Below, one piece after another: positions 41,584 through 50,730 of a DNA stretch of 52,904 nt (the stretch's first letter is position 1; each line of letters starts with the position of its first letter). The position numbers were made by a program, and so were the translations under genes. The DNA comes from an uncultured Lachnospiraceae bacterium (GTDB taxonomy: Bacteria > Bacillota > Clostridia > Lachnospirales > Lachnospiraceae): NCBI GenBank assembly GCA_947626365.1, contig CANQRW010000017.1, forward strand, positions 1 to 52,904, given 5' to 3'. The notes below the pieces were generated by a model. The model had not been told where the DNA came from. It saw only the letters and a program-made list of their open reading frames with translations, and ran no database searches.

Positions 41584-42592
41584 AATCATCGATATGTTTA
41601 ACCACTATCTTCCGCCGGAGTTTTATGACAAGATCACAGCCCTCGGCGGAAACGCCCACATGATGAACCGGGCGCGGAAAATGCGGGCCATGGCCGATCT
41701 GGATTACCGGCTGAAGAAGATGGAGGAGTTTGAGGGCTATCAGCAGATTCCCTGTATTGTCAGCCCGAATGTGGAACAGCTGGTTCCGGCGGAGCACACG
41801 GCAGAACTGGCCCGGTTTGCCAATGAGACTTTTTATAATATATGTCAGAAATATCCGGACAAATTTCCAAGCTTCGTGGCTGTGCTGCCTCTGGATGACA
41901 TGGACAAGGCATGCCGGGAGGCGGAGTACGCCATTACCCAGTTAGGTGCCGCCGGCGGTCAGATCTTTACCAACCAGGACGGCCGTCCGGTAGATGGGGA
42001 AGATTTCTATCAGCTTTACAGGACGCTGAACGATCTGGACAGCGTATTGTGGATTCATCCCCAGAGAACGGCGAAGCAGCCCTATTATCGGAATGAAGAG
42101 ATGGAGAGATATGAACTCTGGTGGACCATGATGTGGCCGGTTGAGACGACAATGGCCGCCTCCCGGCTGGTGTATTCCGGCATCTTCCAGCGCTGTCCCC
42201 GATTGAGTATCGTGCTGCACCACGCCGGGGCCATGCTCCCCATGCTGGAGGGCCGTCTGGAAAACGGGCTGAAGCTTTATTCCACCAGAACGGCGCCGGA
42301 ACAGCAGTATCTGGTGGAAAGTCCCATCAGGGATAAGGTACAGATTGATGAATTCCGGAAATTTTACGCGGACTGCGCTACCTTCGGCAGCAGGGCAGCC
42401 ATCGAGTGCGCCGTCAACCTGTTTGGAATATCCAACATGGTATTTGCCAGCGATATGCCCTTTGATCCGGAGGATGGGTTCGGGTATGTGCGCCGCGCCA
42501 TTCGGGATGTGGAAGGCCTTTCCGCATCCGCGGAAGAGAAGAACGCGATTTACTGCGGCAATGCCCTTAGGATTATGAAAAAAATAAAGTAG
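41576..42592 (+). CDS. Amidohydrolase/ACMSD-fold enzyme lacking the first metal His
   Basis: 338 aa from ATG 41576; GGGAGGTG lies six bases upstream, and an in-frame GTG at 41567 overlaps that site. TIM-barrel amidohydrolase_2 of the aminocarboxymuconate semialdehyde / resorcylate decarboxylase group. Later metal/active sites are present: LWIHPQRT, VLHHAGAMLPM, ASDMPFDPEDG. The N-terminal H-x-H motif reads IIDMFNHYLP here, so the first His is Phe. It may use one metal differently or rely on a different acid. Likely a decarboxylase or hydrolase acting on the imported compound. Translationally coupled to the TRAP permease. Confidence 0.82.
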   Translation: MPRIIDMFNHYLPPEFYDKITALGGNAHMMNRARKMRAMADLDYRLKKMEEFEGYQQIPCIVSPNVEQLVPAEHTAELARFANETFYNICQKYPDKFPSFVAVLPLDDMDKACREAEYAITQLGAAGGQIFTNQDGRPVDGEDFYQLYRTLNDLDSVLWIHPQRTAKQPYYRNEEMERYELWWTMMWPVETTMAASRLVYSGIFQRCPRLSIVLHHAGAMLPMLEGRLENGLKLYSTRTAPEQQYLVESPIRDKVQIDEFRKFYADCATFGSRAAIECAVNLFGISNMVFASDMPFDPEDGFGYVRRAIRDVEGLSASAEEKNAIYCGNALRIMKKIK

Positions 42593-42609
42593 CCGGTTAT
42601 ATGGAGGGA

Positions 42610-43461
42610 TTATTTCCCCTGGTTGCGATACTGCAGCGGGGAGATGCCCTCCATCGACTTAAAGCTGCGTATAAAATGAGAGGTGCTGTTGAAGCCTACG
42701 GAGGAGCCTATTTTCTGGATTTCTTCCGAAGAGCGGAGAAGGAGATCCTTGGCTTTGGATAGGCGGGCCGTGATGACATACTCTTTATATCCGTATCCGG
42801 TAATTTCACGAAAACTGTGGCTTAAATGGTATTTGCTGATGAAAAATTTATTGGCGACCGTTTCCAGCTGCAGATCTTCATCCAGATGGGATTCGATGTA
42901 ATTCTGGATATTGTAAATAAGTCCCTGGCCGTTGGCCTGTCGGGTGCCGGGAAAAGCATTGGGCTGGGTCCTGTACATATAGATCAGGATATCCGTCAGT
43001 TTGGATAGAATCAGCTGTTCCCAGTAAGGACGCTGCAGCTGGTATTCATGGACCATAATATCCAGAAGCCGGGTATAGCGGACGGTTTCCTGAGGGGTAC
43101 AGATGTACTGATGGCAGAATCCGGGAATCCTCTGTTTGAAGATGGACAACAGAAGAGGGTCATGAACCATACTTGCCAGAATTTCATTGGAAAAACGGGC
43201 AGTGTACCGGTCATAACCTTCGCTGTGAGAGAGGATGGAATGGTTTTCCAGGTTGTTGATCACCAGAATATGTCCCGGCTCCAGGTGATACACGGTTCCG
43301 CTGATATTGAAATCAGCGCATCCCCCTACATTGAGGATCAGTTCGCACTGGTTGTGGAAATGGGGCGTTTTTTTCTGGACGTCCGGATGCATATAGGCCT
43401 GGACTTCATCCTTGCGGTGAAAAATCCGGACCGAAGGGTTTGACATGTCGATTTCGGCCAT
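42610..43461 (-). CDS. AraC family transcriptional regulator, second copy
   Basis: 283 aa. Cupin-type N-terminal domain (HFHNQCELILNVGGCADFNISGTVY) and two helix-turn-helix motifs at the end (LETVANKFFISKYHLSHSFREITGYG and IQKIGSSVGFNSTSHFIRSFKS). It shares its layout with the regulator at 35916-36761, so the two are likely ancient paralogues. AGAGGTGACTT precedes ATG. It is divergent from the SDR/flavoprotein pair and sits between them and the transporter genes, so it probably controls one or both sides. Ligand unknown. Confidence 0.9.
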   Translation of the reverse strand: MAEIDMSNPSVRIFHRKDEVQAYMHPDVQKKTPHFHNQCELILNVGGCADFNISGTVYHLEPGHILVINNLENHSILSHSEGYDRYTARFSNEILASMVHDPLLLSIFKQRIPGFCHQYICTPQETVRYTRLLDIMVHEYQLQRPYWEQLILSKLTDILIYMYRTQPNAFPGTRQANGQGLIYNIQNYIESHLDEDLQLETVANKFFISKYHLSHSFREITGYGYKEYVITARLSKAKDLLLRSSEEIQKIGSSVGFNSTSHFIRSFKSMEGISPLQYRNQGK

Positions 43462-43582
43462 AAGTCACCTCTTTGAATCGCAATGAAAAGGGAAACAGGA
43501 ACGCGGCAAAGCAGTATTAAGCCGTATATAACAGATTCAGTATATCACAGCAGATTTTGGAAAATCAAGAGGAGGAAAGCAA

Positions 43583-44350
43583 ATGAAAAAGACGGCGATT
43601 GTGACCGGCGGAAGCCGGGGAATCGGTTACGCCATTGCGAAGCGTCTGGGAGAAGACGGATTCAATGTAGTGATCATGGATATGAACCGGCAGGAGGATT
43701 ATCAGGAGAATCTTGACGGGCTGGCGAAAATGGGAGTAGAATATCTCTATATTCAGGGAAATATCTGCAGCGCGGAGGACCGGCAGAAGCTGGTGGATCA
43801 GACGGTAGAACGCTTTGGCGGAATCCATGTGCTGGTGAACAATGCCGGGGTCGCGCCGAAGGTGCGGGCGGATCTTTTGGAGATGACGGAAGAAAGCTTT
43901 GACCGTGTCGTCGGCATCAATACAAAGGGAAATATGTTCGTAACCCAGGCGGTGGTCCGCCAGATGCTCCGGCAGCCGGCAGAGGGCAGAAAGAGAGGTT
44001 CCATCATCAATATCTCGTCCTGTTCCGCCGTGGTTTCTTCTACCGGGCGCGGTGAATACTGTGTGTCTAAGGCAGGCGTTTCCATGCTGACGACTCTTTA
44101 TGCCGACCGTCTGGCCAGGGAGGGGATTCTGGTCAATGAGGTGCGTCCGGGCGTGATCGCCACTGATATGACCAGTACGGTTCAGGAAAAGTACGATAAA
44201 ATGTTTGCGGATGGAGTGTTTCCCATCGCCCGCTGGGGGACCCCGGAGGATATCGCTAACGCGGTTTCGGCCTTGGCCGGAGATTCCTTCTTATATACAA
44301 CGGGGAACTATATCGATGTAGACGGAGGCTTTCATATCCAGAGATTATAG
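43583..44350 (+). CDS. Short-chain dehydrogenase/reductase of the accessory block
   Basis: 255 aa. NAD(P) motif TGGSRGIGYAIAK, NNAGVAP, Ser in INISSCSAVVSST and YCVSKAG with catalytic Tyr and Lys; ends TGNYIDVDGGFHI. Residues 37-60 after the second strand are charged (NRQEDYQEN), where co-enzyme selectivity is set; no clear NADP-type Arg is seen. It would reduce a ketone or oxidise an alcohol. GAGGAGGAAAG lies before ATG. The flavoprotein gene follows 12 bases later, so they are one operon. Confidence 0.9.
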   Translation: MKKTAIVTGGSRGIGYAIAKRLGEDGFNVVIMDMNRQEDYQENLDGLAKMGVEYLYIQGNICSAEDRQKLVDQTVERFGGIHVLVNNAGVAPKVRADLLEMTEESFDRVVGINTKGNMFVTQAVVRQMLRQPAEGRKRGSIINISSCSAVVSSTGRGEYCVSKAGVSMLTTLYADRLAREGILVNEVRPGVIATDMTSTVQEKYDKMFADGVFPIARWGTPEDIANAVSALAGDSFLYTTGNYIDVDGGFHIQRL

Positions 44351-44362
44351 AGAGGTGCGGTC

Positions 44363-46321
44363 ATGAGAGAAGGACGAATCAGGGTGGGAGATGTCTCCCT
44401 GAGAGAATATCAGCTGAATACGGTGGTGGTTGGGACAGGCGCCGCAGGCTACAACTGCGCTGACCGTCTGTATTCCTACGGACAGAAGGATATTGCCATA
44501 GTCACCGAGGGAATCAACCGGGGAACCAGCCGCAATACCGGAAGCGACAAGCAGACCTACTATAAACTGACGCTGTCGGGAGGCGATCCGGACAGCGTGC
44601 GGGAGATGGCCCAGACTCTTTTTGAAGGACAGTGTGTGGACGGAGACATCGCCCTCTGTGAGGCGGCTTTGTCGGTTCAGGGGTTCCTTCATCTGGTGGA
44701 GCTGGGAGTTCCCTTTCCCAGAAACCGGTGGGGCGAGTATATCGGTTATAAGACGGACCATGATCCCAGACGGAGGGCCACCAGCGTGGGCCCCTACACC
44801 AGCCGCAGGATGACCGAGTGCCTGCAGAAGTCGGTGGAATCAAAGGATATTCCGGTGTTTGACGGGTTCCTGGCCGTTGCTATCTTAAGCGACGGGGAAA
44901 CCTGCGGAGGCCTTCTCTGCCTGGACTGCAAAAACGCGGAGAATCCGGAAGACCGGTATGTGGCTTTCAAATGTAAAAACATAGTGTGGGCCACAGGCGG
45001 CCCGGCCGGAATGTACCATGACAGCGTCTATCCCCTGGGCCATCTGGGGGCTACGGGAACCGCCTTCGCGGCAGGTGCCAGAGGCAAGAATCTGACGGAA
45101 TGGCAGTATGGGCTGGCGAGCGTGCGGCCCCGGTGGAACATGTCGGGAACCTATATGCAGGTGCTTCCCCGTTTTATCTCCACAGAAAGCGACGGCTCTG
45201 ATGAGAGAGAATTTCTGAATGATTTCTTTGACGACCGTGGGCAGCTTCTGACCAATGTGTTCCTGAAGGGCTACCAATGGCCTTTTGATGTGCGGAAAGT
45301 GGAAAAGGGCAGTTCCATTATAGATATCCTGGTCTACCTGGAACAGAAGAAGGGGCGGAAGGTGTATCTGGATTTCCGGACGAATCCCTGCTGCGGAGAA
45401 TTGGATTTCGGCCTTCTCTCGGAAGAGGCCTATGACTACTTGAACCGGGCCGGCGCCTGCTTCGGAACGCCTATTGAACGGCTGTGCCATATGAATCAGC
45501 CGGCAGTGGATTTTTATCTGGATAAAGGTGTGGATCTGTCGAAAGAGCCTTTGGAGATCGCACTTTGCGCCCAGCATAATAACGGCGGTCTGGCCATCGA
45601 CGCCTGGTGGCAGACCAATGTGAAGGGCCTGTTTGCCGCGGGAGAGGCGGCGGCCAGTCATGGCGTCTATCGTCCCGGCGGCAGCGCACTGAACGCGGGG
45701 CAGGTAGGTTCCGCCCGGGCGGCTCAGTATATCGCGGCCCGGGGACAGGGAGAAGCCGACGAGGCCGTCTATGGAAGCAGTCTGGAGAAAGCCCTGCAGG
45801 AGTGCAGACAGCTGGAAGCACCCGCGGAGGCGAACGCCCCCTATAATATTCAGCGGCTGTGGGACGAGGCAGCGATGGACATGAGTACTTTCGGCGCGGC
45901 AATCCGAAGCCGCCAGGGGATTGAGGGACTTCTTCAGAGAGTGAGACGGAGAAGAGCGGAGTTTCCCGAGGCCGTCAGAATCGTTTCCTCATCACAGCTT
46001 CCTCAGCTGTTCCGCCTGCGCGATATGCTTCTGTGCCAGCAGGTGTATCTGGAGGCAATGCTTAACTACCTGACAGAAGGAGGCGACAGCCGGGGAAGCG
46101 CATTGTACACCAATCCGGAAGGGATTCATCCTCACAGCCAGCTGCCGGAAGAGTTTACCTACCGCCTGGAACGGGAAGGCGGCAGCGGCCGGATTCAGGA
46201 GGTTTTGTGGAACGGACAGGAATGTGAGTTTTTCTGGCGCAGCCCCAGGCCGATTCCGAAGGATGACGATTTCTTTGAGAATGTCTGGAGAGAGTACCGC
46301 CAGACCGGTAACATATATTAA
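44363..46321 (+). CDS. FAD-dependent oxidoreductase, FrdA/aspartate oxidase-like
   Basis: 652 aa. An FAD site at about residues 18-45 (TVVVGTGAAGYNCADRLYSYG) is preceded by a short non-family N-terminus. NTGSDKQTYYKL, a large capping domain, and the C-terminal FAD contact AAGEAAASHGVYRPGGSALNAGQVGSARAAQYIA follow. This group reduces C=C bonds or oxidises C-H bonds; the usual partners are fumarate reductase-like or quinone-linked proteins. No cytochrome or heme motif is present, and no Tat signal, so it is soluble and cytosolic. Cotranscribed with the SDR. A terminator follows at 46372. Confidence 0.87.
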   Translation: MREGRIRVGDVSLREYQLNTVVVGTGAAGYNCADRLYSYGQKDIAIVTEGINRGTSRNTGSDKQTYYKLTLSGGDPDSVREMAQTLFEGQCVDGDIALCEAALSVQGFLHLVELGVPFPRNRWGEYIGYKTDHDPRRRATSVGPYTSRRMTECLQKSVESKDIPVFDGFLAVAILSDGETCGGLLCLDCKNAENPEDRYVAFKCKNIVWATGGPAGMYHDSVYPLGHLGATGTAFAAGARGKNLTEWQYGLASVRPRWNMSGTYMQVLPRFISTESDGSDEREFLNDFFDDRGQLLTNVFLKGYQWPFDVRKVEKGSSIIDILVYLEQKKGRKVYLDFRTNPCCGELDFGLLSEEAYDYLNRAGACFGTPIERLCHMNQPAVDFYLDKGVDLSKEPLEIALCAQHNNGGLAIDAWWQTNVKGLFAAGEAAASHGVYRPGGSALNAGQVGSARAAQYIAARGQGEADEAVYGSSLEKALQECRQLEAPAEANAPYNIQRLWDEAAMDMSTFGAAIRSRQGIEGLLQRVRRRRAEFPEAVRIVSSSQLPQLFRLRDMLLCQQVYLEAMLNYLTEGGDSRGSALYTNPEGIHPHSQLPEEFTYRLEREGGSGRIQEVLWNGQECEFFWRSPRPIPKDDDFFENVWREYRQTGNIY

Positions 46322-46371
46322 ATCGATCAATCTTACATTTATGGAACGGACAGGTATATGGATATCAGAGG

Positions 46372-46401
46372 GAGGCTTGCTGTATCGGCAGGCCTCTTTT
46401 T
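46372..46401 (+). terminator. Terminator of the SDR-flavoprotein operon
   Basis: GAGGCTTGC (46372-46380) pairs with GCAGGCCTC (46388-46396), one wobble, 7 nt loop, followed by five Ts. Confidence 0.85.
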
Positions 46402-46510
46402 GACGGTTTATCCTTTATAAACCGTGTTTTTGTCCCGAAAATCTCAGTACCGCTATGGAAATCCGCCGATTCATGTGATATAGTTATGAAAAAAGGAAAG
46501 AGAGATTTTT

Positions 46511-47422
46511 ATGCTTGATGTGTGTCTTCTGGGAACCGGAGGGATGATGCCGCTGCCGTACCGGTGGCTTACTTCCCTGATGGCCCGCTGCGATGGCAGT
46601 AATCTGCTGATCGACTGCGGGGAGGGAACCCAGATCGCTTTAAAGGAAAAGGGCTGGAGTTCCAAGCCCATTGATGTTATCTGTTTTACCCACTATCATG
46701 CCGATCACTGCAGTGGTCTTCCGGGACTGCTTCTGACCATGGGCAACGCGGAGCGGACGGAGCCTCTTCTTCTGGCGGGTCCTAAGGGGCTGAAACGGGT
46801 AGTGGAGGCTTTGCGGACCATAGCGCCGGAGCTGCCCTTTGAACTGCGGTTTCTGGAGTTTACTGAGCCGAGGGAGCATTTTCATATCGGCCCCTATGAG
46901 ATTGATGCGTTCCGGGTGAATCACAATGTAGTCTGCTACGGTTACTCCATCTCCATTCCCAGGGCAGGGCGTTTCGACGTGGAGAGGGCAAAGGCCCAGA
47001 ACGTGCCTATGCCTGCCTGGCGTTTTCTGCAGAAGGGTGAAAATGTAGTCATAGACGGCATCACTTATACGCCGGATATGGTTCTTGGCCCGCCCAGACG
47101 GGGACTGAAGGTGACTTACTGTACGGATACCCGTCCGGTTCCGGTTATCGCCGAGTATGCCCAGAGTGCGGATCTGTTCATCTGCGAGGGCATGTACGGG
47201 GAGGACGGCAAGGAGTCGAAAGCGCGGGATTACAAACATATGACCATGTATGAGGCAGCGAAGCTGGCAAAGCAGGCTCAGCCCGGGGAAATGTGGCTGA
47301 CTCATTACAGCCCGTCTCTGACCCGGCCGGAGGAGTTCATTGACAAGGTTCGGGAAATATTTCCGAAGACAGTGGCGGCCAGAGACGGACGTTCCGTGGA
47401 GCTGGGATTTTCGGAGGAATAG
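46511..47422 (+). CDS. rnz: Ribonuclease Z
   Basis: 303 aa. Metallo-beta-lactamase fold with the zinc motif THYHADHCSGLPGLL, the early loop LLGTGGMMPLP, and CDGSNLLIDCGEGTQIAL. Later metal ligands: TYCTDTRPV and DYKHMTMYEAAKLA. It processes the 3' end of tRNA precursors; both tRNA genes in this window lack an encoded CCA, so its activity is needed. The protein begins MLDVCLLGTGG, with AAAGGAAAGAG upstream. tsaD follows after 66 bases, linking tRNA maturation genes. Confidence 0.93.
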   Translation: MLDVCLLGTGGMMPLPYRWLTSLMARCDGSNLLIDCGEGTQIALKEKGWSSKPIDVICFTHYHADHCSGLPGLLLTMGNAERTEPLLLAGPKGLKRVVEALRTIAPELPFELRFLEFTEPREHFHIGPYEIDAFRVNHNVVCYGYSISIPRAGRFDVERAKAQNVPMPAWRFLQKGENVVIDGITYTPDMVLGPPRRGLKVTYCTDTRPVPVIAEYAQSADLFICEGMYGEDGKESKARDYKHMTMYEAAKLAKQAQPGEMWLTHYSPSLTRPEEFIDKVREIFPKTVAARDGRSVELGFSEE

Positions 47423-47488
47423 CGGACATGGCGGCATTATTAAAGAGAGGCAGCAGGCGGAAGACAGACGGAGAGTGAGACGGTAATA

Positions 47489-48526
47489 ATGAAGATTCAT
47501 GCGACAGACGAAGATGTATATATTCTTGCGATTGAAAGTTCCTGTGATGAGACGGCGGCTGCGGTGGTGAAAAACGGCCGCCAGGTGTTGTCCAACGTAA
47601 TCTCATCTCAGATCGACCTTCACACGCTGTACGGCGGCGTAGTGCCGGAGATCGCTTCCCGGAAGCATATCGAGAAGATCAATCCGGTGATCGAGACGGC
47701 GCTGAAAGATGCGGAAATGACCCTGAATGACATAACAGCCGTTGCCGTTACTTACGGCCCCGGACTGGTGGGAGCCCTTCTGGTAGGAGTGGCGGAGGCC
47801 AAGGCCATTGCTTACGCGGCAAAGAAACCTTTGGTAGGCGTTCACCATATTGAGGGGCATATTTCCGCTAATTTTATCGAGCATCCGGATCTGGAACCTC
47901 CCTTTGTCTGCCTGGTGGTGTCCGGCGGCCATACCCATCTGGTAGTGGTAAAGGATTACGGAGAGTTCGAGATTCTGGGCCGTACCAGAGACGACGCGGC
48001 AGGAGAGGCCTTCGACAAGGTGGCCAGAGCCGTGGGACTGGGCTATCCCGGCGGGCCGAAGATAGACAAAACGGCCAGAGAGGGCAATAAGAAAGCCATT
48101 CATTTTCCAAGGGCCAAGGTGGACGGTTCTCCCTATGATTTCAGCTTCAGCGGCCTGAAGTCGGCGGTTCTTAATTATATCAATCACGCCCAGATGACCA
48201 GCGAGGAGATTGCGGTGCCGGATCTCGCAGCTTCTTTCCAGTATGCGGTGGTCGATGTGCTGGTGAGCCATACGGTGCAGGCGGCCAAAGAGCTGGGATA
48301 TCCGAACGTGGCGATGGCAGGCGGCGTGGCCTCCAATTCCGAACTGCGGGCGGAGATGAAAAAAGCCTGTAAAAAGGCGGGACTTCAGTTTTATTATCCG
48401 TCCCCCATTTTCTGTACGGATAACGCGGCAATGATCGGCGCGGCCGCTTATTATGAATATATCAATGGGGCCAGAAGCGGCTGGGATCTGAACGCAGTGC
48501 CCTATCTGAAGTTGGGAGAACGGTAG
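47489..48526 (+). CDS. tsaD: tRNA N6-threonylcarbamoyladenosine transferase TsaD
   Basis: 345 aa. The Kae1/TsaD catalytic subunit transfers threonylcarbamoyl to A37 of tRNA. Motifs: [12 protein letters not shown], the iron ligands in [44 protein letters not shown] and [12 protein letters not shown]. Its partners TsaE and TsaB are 13 kb upstream, separated by the accessory block and rnz. ispD begins on the next base after its stop, so the two are cotranslated. AGACGGTAATA precedes the ATG. Confidence 0.96.
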   Translation: MKIHATDEDVYILAIESSCDETAAAVVKNGRQVLSNVISSQIDLHTLYGGVVPEIASRKHIEKINPVIETALKDAEMTLNDITAVAVTYGPGLVGALLVGVAEAKAIAYAAKKPLVGVHHIEGHISANFIEHPDLEPPFVCLVVSGGHTHLVVVKDYGEFEILGRTRDDAAGEAFDKVARAVGLGYPGGPKIDKTAREGNKKAIHFPRAKVDGSPYDFSFSGLKSAVLNYINHAQMTSEEIAVPDLAASFQYAVVDVLVSHTVQAAKELGYPNVAMAGGVASNSELRAEMKKACKKAGLQFYYPSPIFCTDNAAMIGAAAYYEYINGARSGWDLNAVPYLKLGER

Positions 48527-49279
48527 ATGGAAGAAAGAACCGAAGGGAAGAAAATGAATGGCGCGCCTGAAAAAATAACCGCCGTTGTTCTTGCGGCGGG
48601 CCGGGGCAGTCGCATGGGCAGCGAGATTCAGAAACAGTACATGGAACTGGCGGGCCGGCCTCTGATCTGCTATGCGCTGGCTGCGTTTCAGAAGAGCGCC
48701 GTGAACGAGATCATTCTGGTGACAGGAGCCGGAGAGGAAGAGTTCTGCCGCAGGGAGATTGTGGAAGCATACGGTTTTTCGAAAGTGGCAGCCATTGTTC
48801 CCGGGGGAAAGGAGCGTTATCACTCCGTCTACGAGGGGCTGAAGGCCGCGGCGGGCAGCGACTATGTGCTGATTCATGATGGGGCGCGTCCCTGCGTGAC
48901 GGAGGAAATCATTCAGGCGGCCATAGACGGGGCCAGGCAGTACAGGGCCTGTGTGATTGCCATGCCGGTGAAGGATACAATCAAGGTGGCGGATGAGCAG
49001 GGATTTGCCCTGACGACTCCTGACCGCAGCCGCCTCTGGATGATTCAGACGCCCCAGGCGTTTGCCTACCGCCTTGTTTATGATGCCTACCGCCGGATGC
49101 TGTCAGAAGGCGGCGATCTGGACGGCGTCACTGATGACGCTATGGTGGTGGAGCGGATGACCGGCGGGAAGGTGCAGCTGATCCGGGGAAGTTATGAGAA
49201 TATCAAAGTAACTACGCCGGAGGATCTGGCTGTGGCGGAATCATTTTTGAAAAAAGGCGGATGCGGGGATACGGAATGA
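48527..49279 (+). CDS. ispD: 2-C-methyl-D-erythritol 4-phosphate cytidylyltransferase
   Basis: 250 aa from ATG 48527 (GGGAG eight bases upstream); a second ATG at 48554, with AAGGG, is also reasonable and would give 241 aa. Nucleotide loop VVLAAGRGSRMGSEIQKQYMEL, HDGARPCV and TPDRSRLWMIQTPQAF are IspD signatures. It makes CDP-methylerythritol from CTP in the MEP isoprenoid pathway, which also supplies undecaprenyl phosphate used by the polysaccharide genes. Shares an operon with tsaD; the link is by location, not pathway. Confidence 0.93.
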   Translation: MEERTEGKKMNGAPEKITAVVLAAGRGSRMGSEIQKQYMELAGRPLICYALAAFQKSAVNEIILVTGAGEEEFCRREIVEAYGFSKVAAIVPGGKERYHSVYEGLKAAAGSDYVLIHDGARPCVTEEIIQAAIDGARQYRACVIAMPVKDTIKVADEQGFALTTPDRSRLWMIQTPQAFAYRLVYDAYRRMLSEGGDLDGVTDDAMVVERMTGGKVQLIRGSYENIKVTTPEDLAVAESFLKKGGCGDTE

Positions 49280-49306
49280 CTTTTTCATTTCTTTGACCGT
49301 GACGGC

Positions 49307-49336
49307 TTGACAGAAGAGGCTGTTTGCTGATATGAT
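49307..49336 (+). promoter_or_regulatory. Promoter upstream of the M20 module
   Basis: TTGACA (49307-49312), 18 bp spacer, TATGAT (49331-49336). The predicted start of transcription falls at the beginning of the hairpin at 49342-49384. Confidence 0.7.
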
Positions 49337-49341
49337 TTGAT

Positions 49342-49384
49342 AAGGCGAAGGGGTCTGACTGAGAGGATTTCTTTGCCCTTTTTC
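49342..49384 (+). terminator. Hairpin and T-run before the M20 gene
   Basis: AAGGCGAAG (49342-49350) pairs with CTTTGcCCTT (49371-49380) with one bulge, followed by Ts. It can terminate the tsaD-ispD transcript. Transcripts from the promoter at 49307 would carry it at their very 5' end, so it could also influence expression of the M20 gene. Confidence 0.6.
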
Positions 49385-49410
49385 ATGTGACAGGAAAAGG
49401 AGGAATTGCC

Positions 49411-50649
49411 ATGACAGATATTAATTTTTTGCAGGAAGCGGCTGACAGCCGTCAGATGATGGAAGAGGCCAGGCACTATCTACACGCCCATCCGGGAACC
49501 GGGTTCGATCTGGAGGATACAGTGAGGTTTGTGAAAAAACAGCTGACCGATATGGGGTATGAGCCGAAGGAATGCGGGAAGGCGGGGCTGGTCGCTGTGG
49601 CAGGAGGCAGACATCCCGGAAAGGTGTTTATGATCCGGGCGGATATGGATGCTCTGCCTGTCAAAGAAGAGTCCGGAGTGGAATTTGCCTCCGATAACGG
49701 GAAAATGCATGCCTGCGGACATGATATGCATACGGCCATGCTTCTGGGCGCGGCGAAGCTTCTGAAAGCTCATGAAGATCAGATTCAGGGAACGGTAAAG
49801 CTGATGTTCCAGCCGGCAGAAGAGATCTTCCAGGGCTCCGATGATATGATCAGGGCAGGTCTTCTGGAGAATCCCCATGTAGATGCGGCTTTGATGATTC
49901 ACGTAATGGCCGGTGTTCCCTTCCCCATAGGCACAGCGGTGGTCTGCGACGGCGGAATCAGCGCGCCGGCGGCGGATACCTTTGAGATTAAGATTCAGGG
50001 AAAAGGCTGCCACGGTTCCATGCCCAACAACGGCATCGATCCAATCATAGTGGCTGCCCATATTATCACGGCGCTTCAAGAGCTTCACGCCAGAGAACTG
50101 GCGATGGTTGACGAGGCCGTGCTTACCATAGGAAGCATTCATGCAGGCGTGGCTCCTAATGTGATTCCCGATACGGCGGTGATGGGCGGAACTATCCGCA
50201 CTTATGATGAGGAGATTCGGGAGTTCCTCAAAAAACGTATGGAGGAGATTTCGGTTTCCATTGCCGCGGCTTTCCGGGCCTCTGCCCAGGTGACCTACGG
50301 AAGCGGCTGTCCCACGCTGAAGAATGACGGTGAACTGTCGGCGGCAGTAACCGGCTATATTAAGGAACTGAATGGCCCCGGGAAATGCTTTACTACCGGC
50401 CAGCTCCAATCTGCGGCTGGAGATTCCAAGACTTCCAAGTCTACCGGATCAGAGGATTTCGCTTATGTGAGCCATCAGGTTCCGTCCATTATGCTTGCCC
50501 TGGCGGCAGGCGGTCCGGCAGAGGGGTGCTCATATCCTCAGCACCATCCCAAGGCCAGGTTCTCTGACGAGGCCCTTACCACCGGAAGCGCCATTTACGC
50601 CTATACGGCCATGCGGTGGCTGGAAGAGCACAAAGGAAATGAGCAGTGA
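49411..50649 (+). CDS. M20 family metallopeptidase / amidohydrolase
   Basis: 412 aa from ATG 49411, with AGGAGG upstream; the open frame reaches further but without a site. M20D/amidohydrolase type: LHAHPGTGFDLEDTVRFV, metal site MHACGHDMHTAMLLGAAKLL, MFQPAEEIFQGSDDMI, and dimerisation insert KIQGKGCHGSMPNNGIDPI; C-terminal His in PQHHPKARFSDEAL. It removes an acyl or amino-acid side group from N-acyl amino acids or peptides. The two membrane genes directly downstream suggest that an imported amide or dipeptide is its substrate. No signal peptide, so cytosolic. Confidence 0.9.
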   Translation: MTDINFLQEAADSRQMMEEARHYLHAHPGTGFDLEDTVRFVKKQLTDMGYEPKECGKAGLVAVAGGRHPGKVFMIRADMDALPVKEESGVEFASDNGKMHACGHDMHTAMLLGAAKLLKAHEDQIQGTVKLMFQPAEEIFQGSDDMIRAGLLENPHVDAALMIHVMAGVPFPIGTAVVCDGGISAPAADTFEIKIQGKGCHGSMPNNGIDPIIVAAHIITALQELHARELAMVDEAVLTIGSIHAGVAPNVIPDTAVMGGTIRTYDEEIREFLKKRMEEISVSIAAAFRASAQVTYGSGCPTLKNDGELSAAVTGYIKELNGPGKCFTTGQLQSAAGDSKTSKSTGSEDFAYVSHQVPSIMLALAAGGPAEGCSYPQHHPKARFSDEALTTGSAIYAYTAMRWLEEHKGNEQ

Positions 50650-50730
50650 GCGGGATTCCTAAAGAGCATAAGGAAAGTTAATGAGATACAGTAATGTGTC
50701 TGTGATAAATAAAGAAAGAAGGTAATATGT

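Noticed and set aside
49340-49390. TPP riboswitch suggested by CTGAGA-like bases before the M20 gene
   Set aside because: Only this word is present. The second conserved part (ACCTGAT...) and the needed stems are missing, and M20 enzymes are not typical thiamin genes.
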